Source: Henriciella litoralis
Lineage (GTDB): Bacteria; Pseudomonadota; Alphaproteobacteria; Caulobacterales; Hyphomonadaceae
NCBI RefSeq assembly: GCF_002088935.1
Contig: NZ_NCSS01000006.1
Span: forward strand, 2,946,407-3,010,406
DNA: 64,000 nt
Direction of reading: 5' to 3'
The translations under genes and the position numbers were made by a program. Under the pieces are notes generated by a model, which was not told the origin of the DNA, did no database searches, and saw only the letters and a program-made list of their open reading frames with translations. This document shows positions 1 to 8,350 of the stretch, one piece after another. How positions within the stretch are numbered: position 1 is the first letter of the stretch; each line of letters begins with the position of its first letter.

Positions 1-426
1 GAGCACATCGGTCAACCCGAAATACGCCGTCAAACCTGATGGCCCCCTCGCGCCGAGCGCGGTGTGCAGCGGTAGATCCTTTAAATGCTGGCAACCAATG
101 CGACTTATGTCAGAAGCCGCTACGTTGGCATGTGTTGCCCAGGCGAGCTGTCCTACGACCAGATCGCCGGGTTCGAACAAGTCGCTTGCGGAGTCCAGAA
201 CGACCCCGACGCCCATCCCCGGTATGATCTCTCCAACCTCGATCTTCGCCGCATAGGTGTCTGCGCCGATACGCGCCCGGATACCGGGAGCAACCGTGTG
301 GTAGCGAATTTCGACCAGGACCTCCTCATTTGAAGGCGAGGGAAGGTCGATTTCCGCCAGAGAAAAATTCGAACTGGAAGGCATTCCGACGACCGGCGAT
401 GCCAAGACCCATTGCAGCGCTTTCAT
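1..426 (-). CDS. NADP-dependent MDR-family oxidoreductase, N-terminal part (runs off window)
   Basis: The first 142 codons are open to the window edge with no stop. The ATG at 426 is preceded by AAGGAGA seven bases upstream. The protein starts MKALQWVLASPVVGMPSSS and continues with a GroES-like fold (VAPGIRARIGADTYA, then IIPGMGVGVVLDS, then LFEPGDLVVGQLAWA), as in curcumin/2-alkenal reductase-type medium-chain reductases that reduce C=C bonds with NADPH. It is the last visible member of the minus-strand operon that begins with the acyl-CoA dehydrogenase. The nucleotide-binding half lies outside the window, so the subfamily cannot be fixed. Confidence 0.8.
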   Translation of the reverse strand, partial: MKALQWVLASPVVGMPSSSNFSLAEIDLPSPSNEEVLVEIRYHTVAPGIRARIGADTYAAKIEVGEIIPGMGVGVVLDSASDLFEPGDLVVGQLAWATHANVAASDISRIGCQHLKDLPLHTALGARGPSGLTAYFGLTDVL

Positions 427-531
427 GAAGAGGTCTCCTTGAAATGGCGGAGTCAGATTAGAAACCTACAGGCAATGATGGCGGACATGATCTGTCCGCC
501 CCATCGGCCTGGTCTACTGACAACACCTCCG

Positions 532-1290
532 TCAGGCATTACGCGCCATTAGACCGCCATCGACAGGCACGACGGTTCCAGTCAGATAGGTCTGGGTCGG
601 AAGGCTCATGGCGAGAGACATCTGTGCCACTTCTTCCGGCCCGCCATAGCGTTTCAGGGCGGTGCGCCGCTTGGCAAAGATCACTTTTTGATCAGCTGGC
701 GCGAAGGACGTCATCGCTGTGTCGATGGGGCCGGGGCAGATACAATTGACCAGAATGCCTTCCGGGCCAAGATCTACAGCCAGCGCCCGCGTCAGCCCCG
801 CAACGCCCGCCTTGCTTGCAACATATGCGCTGTCGAGTGGCGTGGCCCCGAGTGCTTCGGTGGAAGCGATGTTCACGATCCTCGGCGACTCGCTCTTGCG
901 AAGCCAGGGCAGGGCGCTGCGGACGATCTTCTGTTGAGCCGTCAGATTGACATTGATCATCCGGTCCCAATGCGCGTCATAGTCCGGGTCATCTATGGCG
1001 AGAAAGCCTGCGATACCGGCATTGTTCACGACAATGTCTATGCCCCCGAACTCTGCGGCGACGCTTTCGATGACGGCGGGAATCTTGTCTGTGAGGGCAA
1101 GATCGATTTGCCAGGATTTCGCCTTGCCTCCGGCGTCCTCAATCTGTTTTAGCGTCGCTTCAAGACCGTCCTTGTTCCGGTCCAGCAATGCGACCGTGGC
1201 ACCGTTCTGGGCAAACAGAACAGCAGTTGCCGCGCCCATACCGCTACCGGCACCAGTGACAATGGCAATCTTCTTATCGAGTTGGGTCAT
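532..1290 (-). CDS. SDR-family NAD(P)-dependent oxidoreductase
   Basis: A 252-residue classical short-chain dehydrogenase of normal length. It has the cofactor motif TGAGSGMG near residue 12, NNAGIAG near 90, and the active-site Ser and YxxxK (YVASK) near 155-160. A PGPIDT stretch follows, and the C-terminus VPVDGG is typical of FabG-like members. The family oxidises or reduces secondary alcohols and ketones in the cytoplasm. AAGGAC precedes the ATG. It sits between the phosphotransferase-like gene and the MDR gene of the same operon, so beta-hydroxyacyl or alcohol oxidation is the likely job; the substrate is unknown. Confidence 0.92.
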   Translation of the reverse strand: MTQLDKKIAIVTGAGSGMGAATAVLFAQNGATVALLDRNKDGLEATLKQIEDAGGKAKSWQIDLALTDKIPAVIESVAAEFGGIDIVVNNAGIAGFLAIDDPDYDAHWDRMINVNLTAQQKIVRSALPWLRKSESPRIVNIASTEALGATPLDSAYVASKAGVAGLTRALAVDLGPEGILVNCICPGPIDTAMTSFAPADQKVIFAKRRTALKRYGGPEEVAQMSLAMSLPTQTYLTGTVVPVDGGLMARNA

Positions 1291-1373
1291 GTGAAGTGTC
1301 CTTGTATTTTGGGTTCTAGCGAAGCGAGCCTACCGGGAGGAGAGTTTCGGACGCTACGGGTGGTCACGTCCGT

Positions 1374-2429
1374 CTATTGCCAGACGGTTCGGTTTAACCG
1401 GGCATGAGCCCGTTCAATCAGGGTTACGGATGTCTCGTGCAGGGTTTGGCCAATGGCCTTGGGCGCGGCGCCGCTGAAAGCGCGCGCATATGTGCCCTCA
1501 AGGATGATGCCGAGCTTGAAGCAGGCGAGGACGATGTACCAATCGATATGAGAAAGGTCGCGCTGTGAGCGATCTGCATATCGCTGGATCATTTCATCAA
1601 TCGACGGAAACCCTTCCCATGGCTCCACCACCAGAACCGGCAGGTCCCGCCAGGCAGGATCTCGCCATGTGCAGATAACCCAAGCCAGATCGATGAGCGG
1701 GTCGCCGATGGTGGACAATTCCCAATCTATGACAGCCGCCAGTTGCGGGCCATCATTGCGGAACATGACATTCCCGATGGCGTAGTCACCATGCATGATG
1801 CCTGGCTTGAAGTCTGGTGGCACATTGGCACTCAGATAGTCAGCCAGCGTGTTAACGTCACCGAGGCCTTCGCCACCGGGCCATCCTTCGTGCTTGGTGT
1901 AGCTTTCCAGCTGTGACATCCACCGACCGGCCTGACGCGACAGGTAGTTTTCTGGTTTACCGAAGTCTTCGAGGCCAAGGGCTTTATGGTCCAGGCTGCC
2001 AAGTTCAGCCGCAGCATCCACCATGGCAAACCCCATTTCGCGGCGGATCTGCGGGCTTGAACGATGCAGATCGGGCAGGCCGGTCACGGCGTTGAAGCCA
2101 TCGACCGCCTCCATCAGATAAAAGGTTGCGCCAAGCACGTCCGGATCATGGCAGACGGCGATAAACCGGGGGTGAGGCACGTTTGTACCCGCAAGAGCGG
2201 CAAGAACCCGGGCTTCTCGGGCCATCACCTCGTTGGCTTTCGCGCGAGGGGTCACGCTTGGCCGCCGCAAGACAAAGGGGGCTCCGCTGCGCTCGAACTT
2301 CGCGATAATGTTTTGCGTGCCGCCGGCAAGTTGTGTGAGGCCAGTAATGGGACCTTGACCGATCCCATTCGTATCCATCCATCTCTCAAGTTGGACCTGA
2401 TCGATACCCGGCACCGCTGAACTGTCCAT
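1374..2429 (-). CDS. Phosphotransferase (APH) family protein, ACAD10/11-type
   Basis: A 351-residue protein with an aminoglycoside-phosphotransferase/choline-kinase fold. Visible motifs are the N-terminal lobe GGTQNIIAKF with FVLRRP, the Brenner motif HGDYAIGNVMF near residue 215, and the metal-binding DWELSTIGDPLIDLAW. Stand-alone APH proteins beside acyl-CoA dehydrogenases resemble the kinase half of eukaryotic ACAD10/11, which phosphorylates 4-hydroxyacyl-CoAs. That role is inferred here from the operon, where an acyl-CoA dehydrogenase and two SDRs flank it; antibiotic resistance is unlikely. The start is 14 bp after the upstream SDR stop. Confidence 0.88.
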   Translation of the reverse strand: MDSSAVPGIDQVQLERWMDTNGIGQGPITGLTQLAGGTQNIIAKFERSGAPFVLRRPSVTPRAKANEVMAREARVLAALAGTNVPHPRFIAVCHDPDVLGATFYLMEAVDGFNAVTGLPDLHRSSPQIRREMGFAMVDAAAELGSLDHKALGLEDFGKPENYLSRQAGRWMSQLESYTKHEGWPGGEGLGDVNTLADYLSANVPPDFKPGIMHGDYAIGNVMFRNDGPQLAAVIDWELSTIGDPLIDLAWVICTWRDPAWRDLPVLVVEPWEGFPSIDEMIQRYADRSQRDLSHIDWYIVLACFKLGIILEGTYARAFSGAAPKAIGQTLHETSVTLIERAHARLNRTVWQ

Positions 2430-2443
2430 TCTCGGGCCCTTTT

Positions 2444-3181
2444 CTATAGGAGCAATCCGCCGTCCGCGACGAGCATCTGGCCGGTCATGTAGGATGACAG
2501 CGGAGAGGCGAGGAAGAGGGTGATTGATGCCATTTCGTCAGGCGTGCCGAACCGGCCCATGGGAATGCGCGACATGGCGGCATCCTTGTGTTTTTCGTTC
2601 TCTGTCGTCTGCGCGGTCATGCGTGTGGGGATGAAGCCGGGCGCGATCCCGTTGACCCTGATCCCCTGGTGCGCCCAGGCTTGGGCAAGGGTCCGGCAAA
2701 GCCCGTACGCGCCAGTCTTGGAGGCATTGTAGGCCGGGTTTCCACGCGTCGCGTGGAAAGCGGCCGAGGAGCTGACGATAATCAGTGACCCGCCAGCTTT
2801 CTTCAGATCCTCATGGAAGCGCATGGCGCAGGCCATCACGCTGTTGAGGTTCACATCGACAACCCGGCGGAAGCCATCCATTTCAAATTCTTGCCGGTTG
2901 TAGAGGACCAGTCCCTGGGAAAGGACAAGGACATCCAGGCTGTCGAATTCGGCCTTATAGTCGCGGACACTGTCAGAATCCGTCGCATCCATCGTCTGGT
3001 AGGTCATACCGGACAGGTCGCTGTCTTCTTCCTTATCATAGTCTGCCGCGCTTGGCCGGGTGCCCCAGACCCAGACCTTGGCGCCAGCGTCGCGAAATGT
3101 GCGCGCGGTTGCATTTCCAATGCCCGTCGTGCCGCCAACGACGAGAACTTTCTTACCGGAAAAATCGAGTGGATTATTCAT
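2444..3181 (-). CDS. SDR-family oxidoreductase
   Basis: A 245-residue short-chain dehydrogenase. The cofactor loop is VVGGTTGIGNA (TGxxxGxG-like), the catalytic YxxxK is YNASK with an upstream SSSAA serine, and the C-terminus is LVADGG. The usual NNAG motif is replaced by LSQGLVLY, a moderate departure that keeps the glycine. It follows the acyl-CoA dehydrogenase by 14 bp and precedes the APH gene by 14 bp, so the three are very likely co-transcribed. Probable role: oxidation of a hydroxyacyl intermediate; the substrate is not deducible. Confidence 0.9.
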   Translation of the reverse strand: MNNPLDFSGKKVLVVGGTTGIGNATARTFRDAGAKVWVWGTRPSAADYDKEEDSDLSGMTYQTMDATDSDSVRDYKAEFDSLDVLVLSQGLVLYNRQEFEMDGFRRVVDVNLNSVMACAMRFHEDLKKAGGSLIIVSSSAAFHATRGNPAYNASKTGAYGLCRTLAQAWAHQGIRVNGIAPGFIPTRMTAQTTENEKHKDAAMSRIPMGRFGTPDEMASITLFLASPLSSYMTGQMLVADGGLLL

Positions 3182-3195
3182 TTCGTCATCCTTGA

Positions 3196-4464
3196 TTAGC
3201 TAATGCCGAATTTTGCCTTGGCGCGGGCTTCGCGCTTGTAGGCGATATATTCAGGGAAATCGGACTCTGCTGGCTCGACGTTTTTCAGGATTTCGCGTGC
3301 CACGACCAATTTGTGCACTTCCGTCGGTCCGTCTGCGAGACCGACATGATGACTGTTCACCAGCGCGGCCGTAAACGGCATCTGTGTCGACAGTCCCAGG
3401 GCCCCATGCAGATGAAGGGCTCTTGCGGAGATATCATGCAGGATTTTCGGCATGACGGCTTTCACGGCAGAGACATTCTGGCGGAGGGCTTTCCAGTCAT
3501 GCCCCTGATCAGCAAGCCAGGCGGTTTCCAGCACAAGGAGGCGGAACTGACGAAGCTCAATCCAGCTGTCGGCAATCTTTTCCTGAACCAGCTGCTTCTG
3601 CCAAAGCGGCTCGCCTTTTGTTTCCCGTGATTTGACGCGTTCGCACATCATGTCATAGCACTTCGTCGCCTCGGCGATGGTCCGCATGGCGTGGTGCATG
3701 CGCCCCCCACCCAGTCTGACCTGTGCAACGACAAAAGCGTCTCCCCGGCCGCCCAGCATATTTTCTTTCGGGACGCGCACATTGTTCCACTTCACGTGGC
3801 CGTGCGTGCCTTCCGGTTCGCCATGGAAGGTGTAGTCGCGGACAATCTCAATTCCTGGCGAGTCAGCCGGGACGATGAACATCGACATACGGCGATGGAG
3901 GTTGTTTGCCTCTGGCTCTGTAACAGCCGCAATGATGTAGAACTCCGCAAAGCGTGCATTGGAGGCAAACCATTTCTCGCCGCTGATAACCCAGTCATCT
4001 CCATCCTTGACGGCCATGGTCTTCACCATGGTCGGGTCGGCGCCCCCTTGAGGCTCGGTCAATGAAAAGCAGGAGACGATCTCATTGTTGAGCAGCGGCT
4101 TCAGATACTTCTCTTTTTGCTCGTCCGTTCCGTAATGGGCGAGGATTTCAGAGTTCCCGGTGTCGGGCGCCTGTGCGCCAAAGACGATAGGGCCGAAGCG
4201 CGAACGGCCGAACTGTTCGTTCATGAGGGCCAGCTTGAGTTGGCCATAGCCGGGCCCGCCAAGTTCCGGGCCGAGATGGCATGCCCACAATTTGCGTTTC
4301 TTGACCTTTTCCTGGAGCGGCCGAACAAGCTTTTCAAACAGCGGATCATGAATATTCCACTGACTGCCCAGCACGTCGTCCAGGGGTTCGACGTCTTCCC
4401 GAACAAATTCGGAAATCCAATCAAGCTCGGCCTGGAACTCTGGCTCTGTCTGAAATGACCACAT
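3196..4464 (-). CDS. Acyl-CoA dehydrogenase family protein
   Basis: A 422-residue flavoenzyme of normal ACAD length and the first gene of the minus-strand operon. Seen are an all-helical N-terminus, CFSLTEPQGGADPT (FAD/substrate-binding signature near residue 135), GEKWFASNARFAEF, and the C-terminal signature LGLSTQMPF with LADGPTEVHK. It should introduce an alpha,beta double bond into an acyl-CoA, passing electrons to ETF. Length and motifs fit the ACAD10/11-like group often encoded beside APH proteins. GAGGAA precedes the ATG. The divergent LysR gene starts about 140 bp away and is the probable regulator. Confidence 0.93.
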   Translation of the reverse strand: MWSFQTEPEFQAELDWISEFVREDVEPLDDVLGSQWNIHDPLFEKLVRPLQEKVKKRKLWACHLGPELGGPGYGQLKLALMNEQFGRSRFGPIVFGAQAPDTGNSEILAHYGTDEQKEKYLKPLLNNEIVSCFSLTEPQGGADPTMVKTMAVKDGDDWVISGEKWFASNARFAEFYIIAAVTEPEANNLHRRMSMFIVPADSPGIEIVRDYTFHGEPEGTHGHVKWNNVRVPKENMLGGRGDAFVVAQVRLGGGRMHHAMRTIAEATKCYDMMCERVKSRETKGEPLWQKQLVQEKIADSWIELRQFRLLVLETAWLADQGHDWKALRQNVSAVKAVMPKILHDISARALHLHGALGLSTQMPFTAALVNSHHVGLADGPTEVHKLVVAREILKNVEPAESDFPEYIAYKREARAKAKFGIS

Positions 4465-4602
4465 AGGTGTTTCCTCGTTCTGAAACGATTGCTTCGGGCC
4501 TTTGCTATCAATCGTGGGGACGAGCGTCGAATTTGATTTTTTTTGCCGATTAATAGGAGTAGGTTATAAGAAATCGTCGATTGGAAGGAATGACCGCTGG
4601 AC

Positions 4603-5526
4603 TTGCATGCCACACCTTTGAGAGCGTTTCTGGCGGTTGCGGACGCGCAATCCTTCACGCGCGCAGCCGAAGAACTGAACATGTCGCAGCCAGCCTTGTC
4701 GGCGAAGATCAAGGAGCTTGAGCGCCGGTTGGGGTTCGACCTGCTCAAGCGGAGCAAGCGCCATGTCGAGCTGTCGCCGGGCGGACGTTCATTTCTTGCG
4801 CATGCGCGGCGTATGGTCCTCGAAAACGAATGGATGCACCAGAAGATCAGGGATATCCGAACGAATGCGGTGAGGATCGGCGTTCCCTATTATTCTTCGA
4901 ACATCCCGGCGCGGACCCGGCTGACAGATGATTTCATTGCCAACCATGGAGCCGACGGCATCGAAATCATCGGAATGAGCCATGACCGGCTCTACAGGGC
5001 GCTTGCGTTTGAAGATATCGATCTTGCCCTTGTGCTGGAGCCTGAAGAGCAGTGGTTTGATTCCGCAATCAGCCCCGCAGCCGAGACCGATTTGCGCGGA
5101 CATATCATCGAGAGCCGTGAACTTCAGTTATCCGTACCGGAGTCGAGCGACCTGTATCGAAAGACAGTGATCAGCGCCGCCGACCTGGAAGGCCGCTCCG
5201 TCGCGTCCATCAGCCGTGTTCACGGGGTTGCGCTATCAGAGGGGGTCGCCCGTTTCCTCAATGCGCACGGGGCTACGCAGTATAAACTGCCAGAATCGAA
5301 CGCGGTATCAACACTCCGCCTCGCGCGCCGGCTTCAGGTGCCAGCCATCTGCCTCGGCTGGTTTACTGAAGATACTGGGGCCTGCGGTGGCAATTCCCGG
5401 ACGCTTCCATTCGAAAACGAGGGTATAAAGACCCATTTCGTCATCCGGCGTCGGTCCGATTCGCTTCGGCCGCTCGCCGAGACATTCTGGACGGAGGCAA
5501 CGACCGCGCGCCAGGAACAAGAATAA
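4603..5526 (+). CDS. LysR-family transcriptional regulator
   Basis: A 307-residue LysR-type regulator. The winged-HTH is at residues 5-64 (FLAVADAQSFTRAAEELN, then SQPALSAKIKELERRLG), followed by the substrate-binding domain. No ATG is in frame; TTG at 4603 or CTG at 4597 are the only candidates after the stop at 4591, with GGAAGG at 4583-4588. It is divergent from the acyl-CoA dehydrogenase operon, the usual arrangement for LysR control of an adjacent catabolic operon. Its stop lies four bases before a 64-bp block repeated at two other IS-remnant loci. Confidence 0.9.
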   Translation: MHATPLRAFLAVADAQSFTRAAEELNMSQPALSAKIKELERRLGFDLLKRSKRHVELSPGGRSFLAHARRMVLENEWMHQKIRDIRTNAVRIGVPYYSSNIPARTRLTDDFIANHGADGIEIIGMSHDRLYRALAFEDIDLALVLEPEEQWFDSAISPAAETDLRGHIIESRELQLSVPESSDLYRKTVISAADLEGRSVASISRVHGVALSEGVARFLNAHGATQYKLPESNAVSTLRLARRLQVPAICLGWFTEDTGACGGNSRTLPFENEGIKTHFVIRRRSDSLRPLAETFWTEATTARQEQE

Positions 5527-5529
5527 GTT

Positions 5530-5593
5530 CGCCAGTGGCGGGCGATTTCGGGAAATCCGAGATCTGGGCTCTGAATTTACGTCCGTGTGGCGG
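5530..5593. repeat. 64-bp IS-associated block, copy 1
   Basis: This block starts CGCCAGTGGCGGGCGATTTC and ends GTGTGGCGG. The same block, also exactly 64 bp, recurs at 22044-22107 and 57817-57880 with a minority of mismatches, concentrated in the second half. Here and at 57817 it runs directly into an IS6-type end (GGTGTTGTCAGA). At 22044 it reads into transposase coding sequence instead. It is therefore probably a piece of a second IS copy lying beside the element. Confidence 0.7.
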
Positions 5594-6097
5594 TGTTGTC
5601 AGACTAATGCGAACTCGCATCTGCTATCTGACGAATAGACCCTCTCAAGCGGCTGAAAGCTGGCGCCATTCGAGGAGCGCGGCGTCGCGATTTTGCTTTA
5701 AGCAGGATCTAGGACTGAGGTGACGATCGAGATTGAAGTGGTTGTGAAACGAGGCGTGGGTCACAACGTTGATCTTCAGGTAGACTTCATCCAGGTGCCA
5801 TCGCCAATGCGTGACTTGGCGAAGTTGTTGGCACCGGCGCTTCCTGATTCCGCCGGCAAAAAGCGGCCCAAGCCGGCTCCACCAATGGCGGACCGTCTCG
5901 TGGCTGACTTTCAATTCCGAACTCGTGCAGAAGGTCTTCCACGTTGCGAAGCGATAGTGGAAACCTGACGTACATCATTACCGCCAGACGAATGACCTCG
6001 GGCGACGTTTTGAAATAGCGGAAGGGTGACTTGGCCATGACCCGCAGAGCAGGGCGGTCCTCCACTCGTTCTCAAGCGAAGTTCTTCTGACGCTGCC
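5592..6097 (-). mobile_element. IS6-family element, internally deleted and frameshifted (remnant 1)
   Basis: A 506-bp relic bounded by GGTGTTGTCAGA (5592-5603) and the reverse complement of its partner end (6086-6097, TCTGACGCTGCC). On the minus strand it begins MAKSPFRYFKTSPEVIRL, the IS6-family N-terminus, at about 6038. A frameshift near 5910 moves to the frame of VSHETVRHWW, then HWRWHLDEVYLKIN. After that the catalytic core is missing and the text jumps to HASFHNHFNLDRHL and the C-terminal DAALLEWRQL. Only the first Asp of the DDE triad remains, so it cannot transpose by itself. No 8-bp target duplication is visible. Confidence 0.88.
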
Positions 6098-6553
6098 AGC
6101 AAAAGTCCTCGCTTCGGAATGCCCGATCGGGCAATTTAGAGGAAATTCCGGGAGTTTGCCGAGGGTCGTATCCGCGAAGATAAAATGCTTCGTGCCCTAG
6201 CATTTATGTGGAGTCTGGAGGATCAGGACTCATTTGATGAATTGTTCAGCTCTATTGAAATACCTGCCTATTCTTTATAGCAAGGTAGGTCCATTGGTTA
6301 CCGAATAGGCCCGGAGATCATGTTCTTTTGTGGGCCTCATTGTTTCAATCAGCATGTTGGAACTCTTTTCTGATCAATTTCTTGAGGCTTAGGTTCAAGT
6401 TTATTTCGCCCCATTTCATTCCATTTGCCGATGATCATACTGGTCCTGGCAGATATTCAGAACCGCGATTGTAGGCCATGCTTACTTGCTCGCATCTCAT
6501 CAGCTACACGGCCTGGCAAATGACTGGCTGGCGAATTCAAGGGCCTGCTCTAT
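6098..6553. other. Intergenic stretch with a possible decayed coding fragment
   Basis: There is no intact gene here. From 6139 to 6282 on the plus strand there is a 46-codon open stretch ending in TAG at 6280-6282. It reads RKFREFAEGRIREDKMLRAL and then MWSLEDQDSFDELF, which has coding-like composition but no start codon and no family I recognise. It could be the tail of a gene destroyed by the adjacent IS insertion. The rest, up to the LysR start at 6554, is AT-richer non-coding sequence that should hold that gene's promoter. Confidence 0.35.
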
Positions 6554-7444
6554 ATGAATACGGAATGGCTCGACGATTTTTTAGCGCTGATTGAGCATGG
6601 CAATTTTGCGCGGGCCGCGGAGAAGCAGGCTGTAACCCAGCCAACGTTCAGTCGGCGGATTCGCTCGCTAGAAGATTGGACCGGCGTTCAGCTGATCGAC
6701 CGTACCACGCATACAATGCGACTGACTCCTGCCGGGCAGGCGTTCAAACCTGTCGCCGAACAGATCCTTCGCCGCCTGCAGCTGGGCCGTGACGAAATTC
6801 GCGCGATCGGAAATGTGTCTGCTGAGACGTTGCGCTTTGCATCTACCCATGCGCTCTCGCTGACGTTCTTTCCGGCGTGGCTACGCCAGCTTGATAGAGA
6901 CGAGCCTACGAACGTTACGGTCGAGCTGACGGCGGACCATATGGTCGCCTGCGAAAGAATTATGGTGGAGGGGCGCGCGCAGTTCCTGCTCTGCCATCAT
7001 CATCAAGCGGCGCCGACGCGCTTCGACAAGGATTTCCGCTCGATCGTCCTCGGCGAAGATATTCTGCTCCCTGTCATGGCACCGCGCCTTGCAGAAAGAG
7101 CAAGCCCATCAGAGACCCCGCAGCTGGCATTTGCGCCGGAATCGGGAATGGGCCGTATTCTGGCTGCGGCCTGGGCAGCCTCTGGCGCGGCGCCGCCTGC
7201 AAATCCGATATTCACCTCGCATCTCGCCAACGTCCTGACGGCCATGGCCCGCGGTGGCCGCGGCGTTGCGTGGACAGCGCTCAGCCTTGTGAAAGAAGAC
7301 ATCGACAGCGGCACGCTACTGAGGGCAGGAAGTCCGGATCAGGATGTACCGATCGAGATCAGGCTTTGGCGTCCGCGCGCCCGCCAGTCCCCAGCCGCCG
7401 AAGCGCTATGGAGCAAGGTGTTGAAGGCATATCCCTCCGTGTGA
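6554..7444 (+). CDS. LysR-family transcriptional regulator
   Basis: A 296-residue LysR-type regulator. The N-terminal HTH is WLDDFLALIEHGNFARAAEK followed by VTQPTFSRRIRSLEDWTG, and the RTTHTMRLTPAGQAF wing follows. The C-terminal two-thirds is the effector-binding domain. The ATG lies after CCTGCTCTAT with no strong ribosome-binding site. It is convergent with the Crp/Fnr gene, whose stop is 16 bp from its own. It lies at the border of the TonB receptor/AtuA/aldolase island and is a candidate regulator of it; the inducer is unknown. Confidence 0.9.
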   Translation: MNTEWLDDFLALIEHGNFARAAEKQAVTQPTFSRRIRSLEDWTGVQLIDRTTHTMRLTPAGQAFKPVAEQILRRLQLGRDEIRAIGNVSAETLRFASTHALSLTFFPAWLRQLDRDEPTNVTVELTADHMVACERIMVEGRAQFLLCHHHQAAPTRFDKDFRSIVLGEDILLPVMAPRLAERASPSETPQLAFAPESGMGRILAAAWAASGAAPPANPIFTSHLANVLTAMARGGRGVAWTALSLVKEDIDSGTLLRAGSPDQDVPIEIRLWRPRARQSPAAEALWSKVLKAYPSV

Positions 7445-7459
7445 GAGCGCAGAAGGGCG

Positions 7460-8167
7460 TCAGTCCTTTGCGTGGGGTGCAGGCTCGTTCTGGAAGGTGA
7501 GGCTGTTCAGCTGGCTCATATCCCTGACCGTCCAGGTGCCGTGAAGCTTGTAGATCAGGTTCCGCTTCTTGAGCGCGGAGATTTCCTTCTGCACAGTCTG
7601 GCGCGTGACACCGAGAAAGCTCGAGAGGTCGGCGATGGTGAACGGCACATCGATTTCCCGGTACTGGCCGACCTGCTGGGCATCACTTACTTCCGCCAAA
7701 TTGTAGAGCACGCGGGCCACGCGCTGACCGACATTCGCCTGAGATTGGGTTTCTCTGAACGAGATCATCGAGCTAAGGGCCGTTGCGAACTTTCGGCAAA
7801 GCGCTTCAGGGATGGACGGGTACTGGCAGTAGAGATCGTGAAAGTCCTCATGGTTGAGAAAGGCGATGCGGGCCGCGCTGGCTGCCACCGTCGTGTGATG
7901 ATGAGGGCGCTGCGCGATCACTGTGGATTCACCGAAACAATTGCCGCGCATGTAGATGAGAAGCAGGGCGCGCTCGCCGTCGGGCTGGTCGGCTAGCATT
8001 TTGATATAGCCGGACTGAACCTGATACATGCCTTCGGAAGGCTGGCCGGCTTCGCCGATCACGTCGCCCGCGCTCAAATTCCGATACACGAAACGCTGAC
8101 GTATGGCCATCTGCGCGTCTTGCGGCAGCTCTTCGATCCAGTTCAGGCGTCCGGCGATGTGCATCAT
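7460..8167 (-). CDS. Crp/Fnr-family transcriptional regulator
   Basis: A 235-residue regulator with an N-terminal cyclic-nucleotide-binding fold (SAGDVIGEAGQPSEGMYQVQ, then FGESTVIAQRPHHHTTVAA) and a C-terminal winged helix (TIADLSSFLGVTRQTVQKEI). The FNR cysteine cluster is absent: only scattered cysteines occur and there is no N-terminal CxxC. It is therefore more like a Crp or stand-alone effector-binding member than an oxygen sensor. It is divergent from the TonB receptor at 8351 and shares a 183-bp promoter region with it, so control of that receptor is likely. Confidence 0.9.
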   Translation of the reverse strand: MMHIAGRLNWIEELPQDAQMAIRQRFVYRNLSAGDVIGEAGQPSEGMYQVQSGYIKMLADQPDGERALLLIYMRGNCFGESTVIAQRPHHHTTVAASAARIAFLNHEDFHDLYCQYPSIPEALCRKFATALSSMISFRETQSQANVGQRVARVLYNLAEVSDAQQVGQYREIDVPFTIADLSSFLGVTRQTVQKEISALKKRNLIYKLHGTWTVRDMSQLNSLTFQNEPAPHAKD

Positions 8168-8350
8168 GGTCTCCGTCGGCCAATCTGCCTCAAACCCCCT
8201 TGGACTGGCAACTCTGACGGCTCAATCCCCCGCCAGCACACTTTCTCCAAAAATGTAAAATTCTTGCCACGCGGTTTTCGCCTTCCTGGTTTTAGGCTCG
8301 CGCATCGGTGGACGACACACCGGATGAAAAACGGACTGGGAGGAGTAGAC

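Noticed and set aside
1374..2429. Aminoglycoside resistance gene
   Set aside because: The APH fold is present, but the operon context with acyl-CoA dehydrogenase and SDRs fits the ACAD10/11-type kinase group rather than resistance enzymes.
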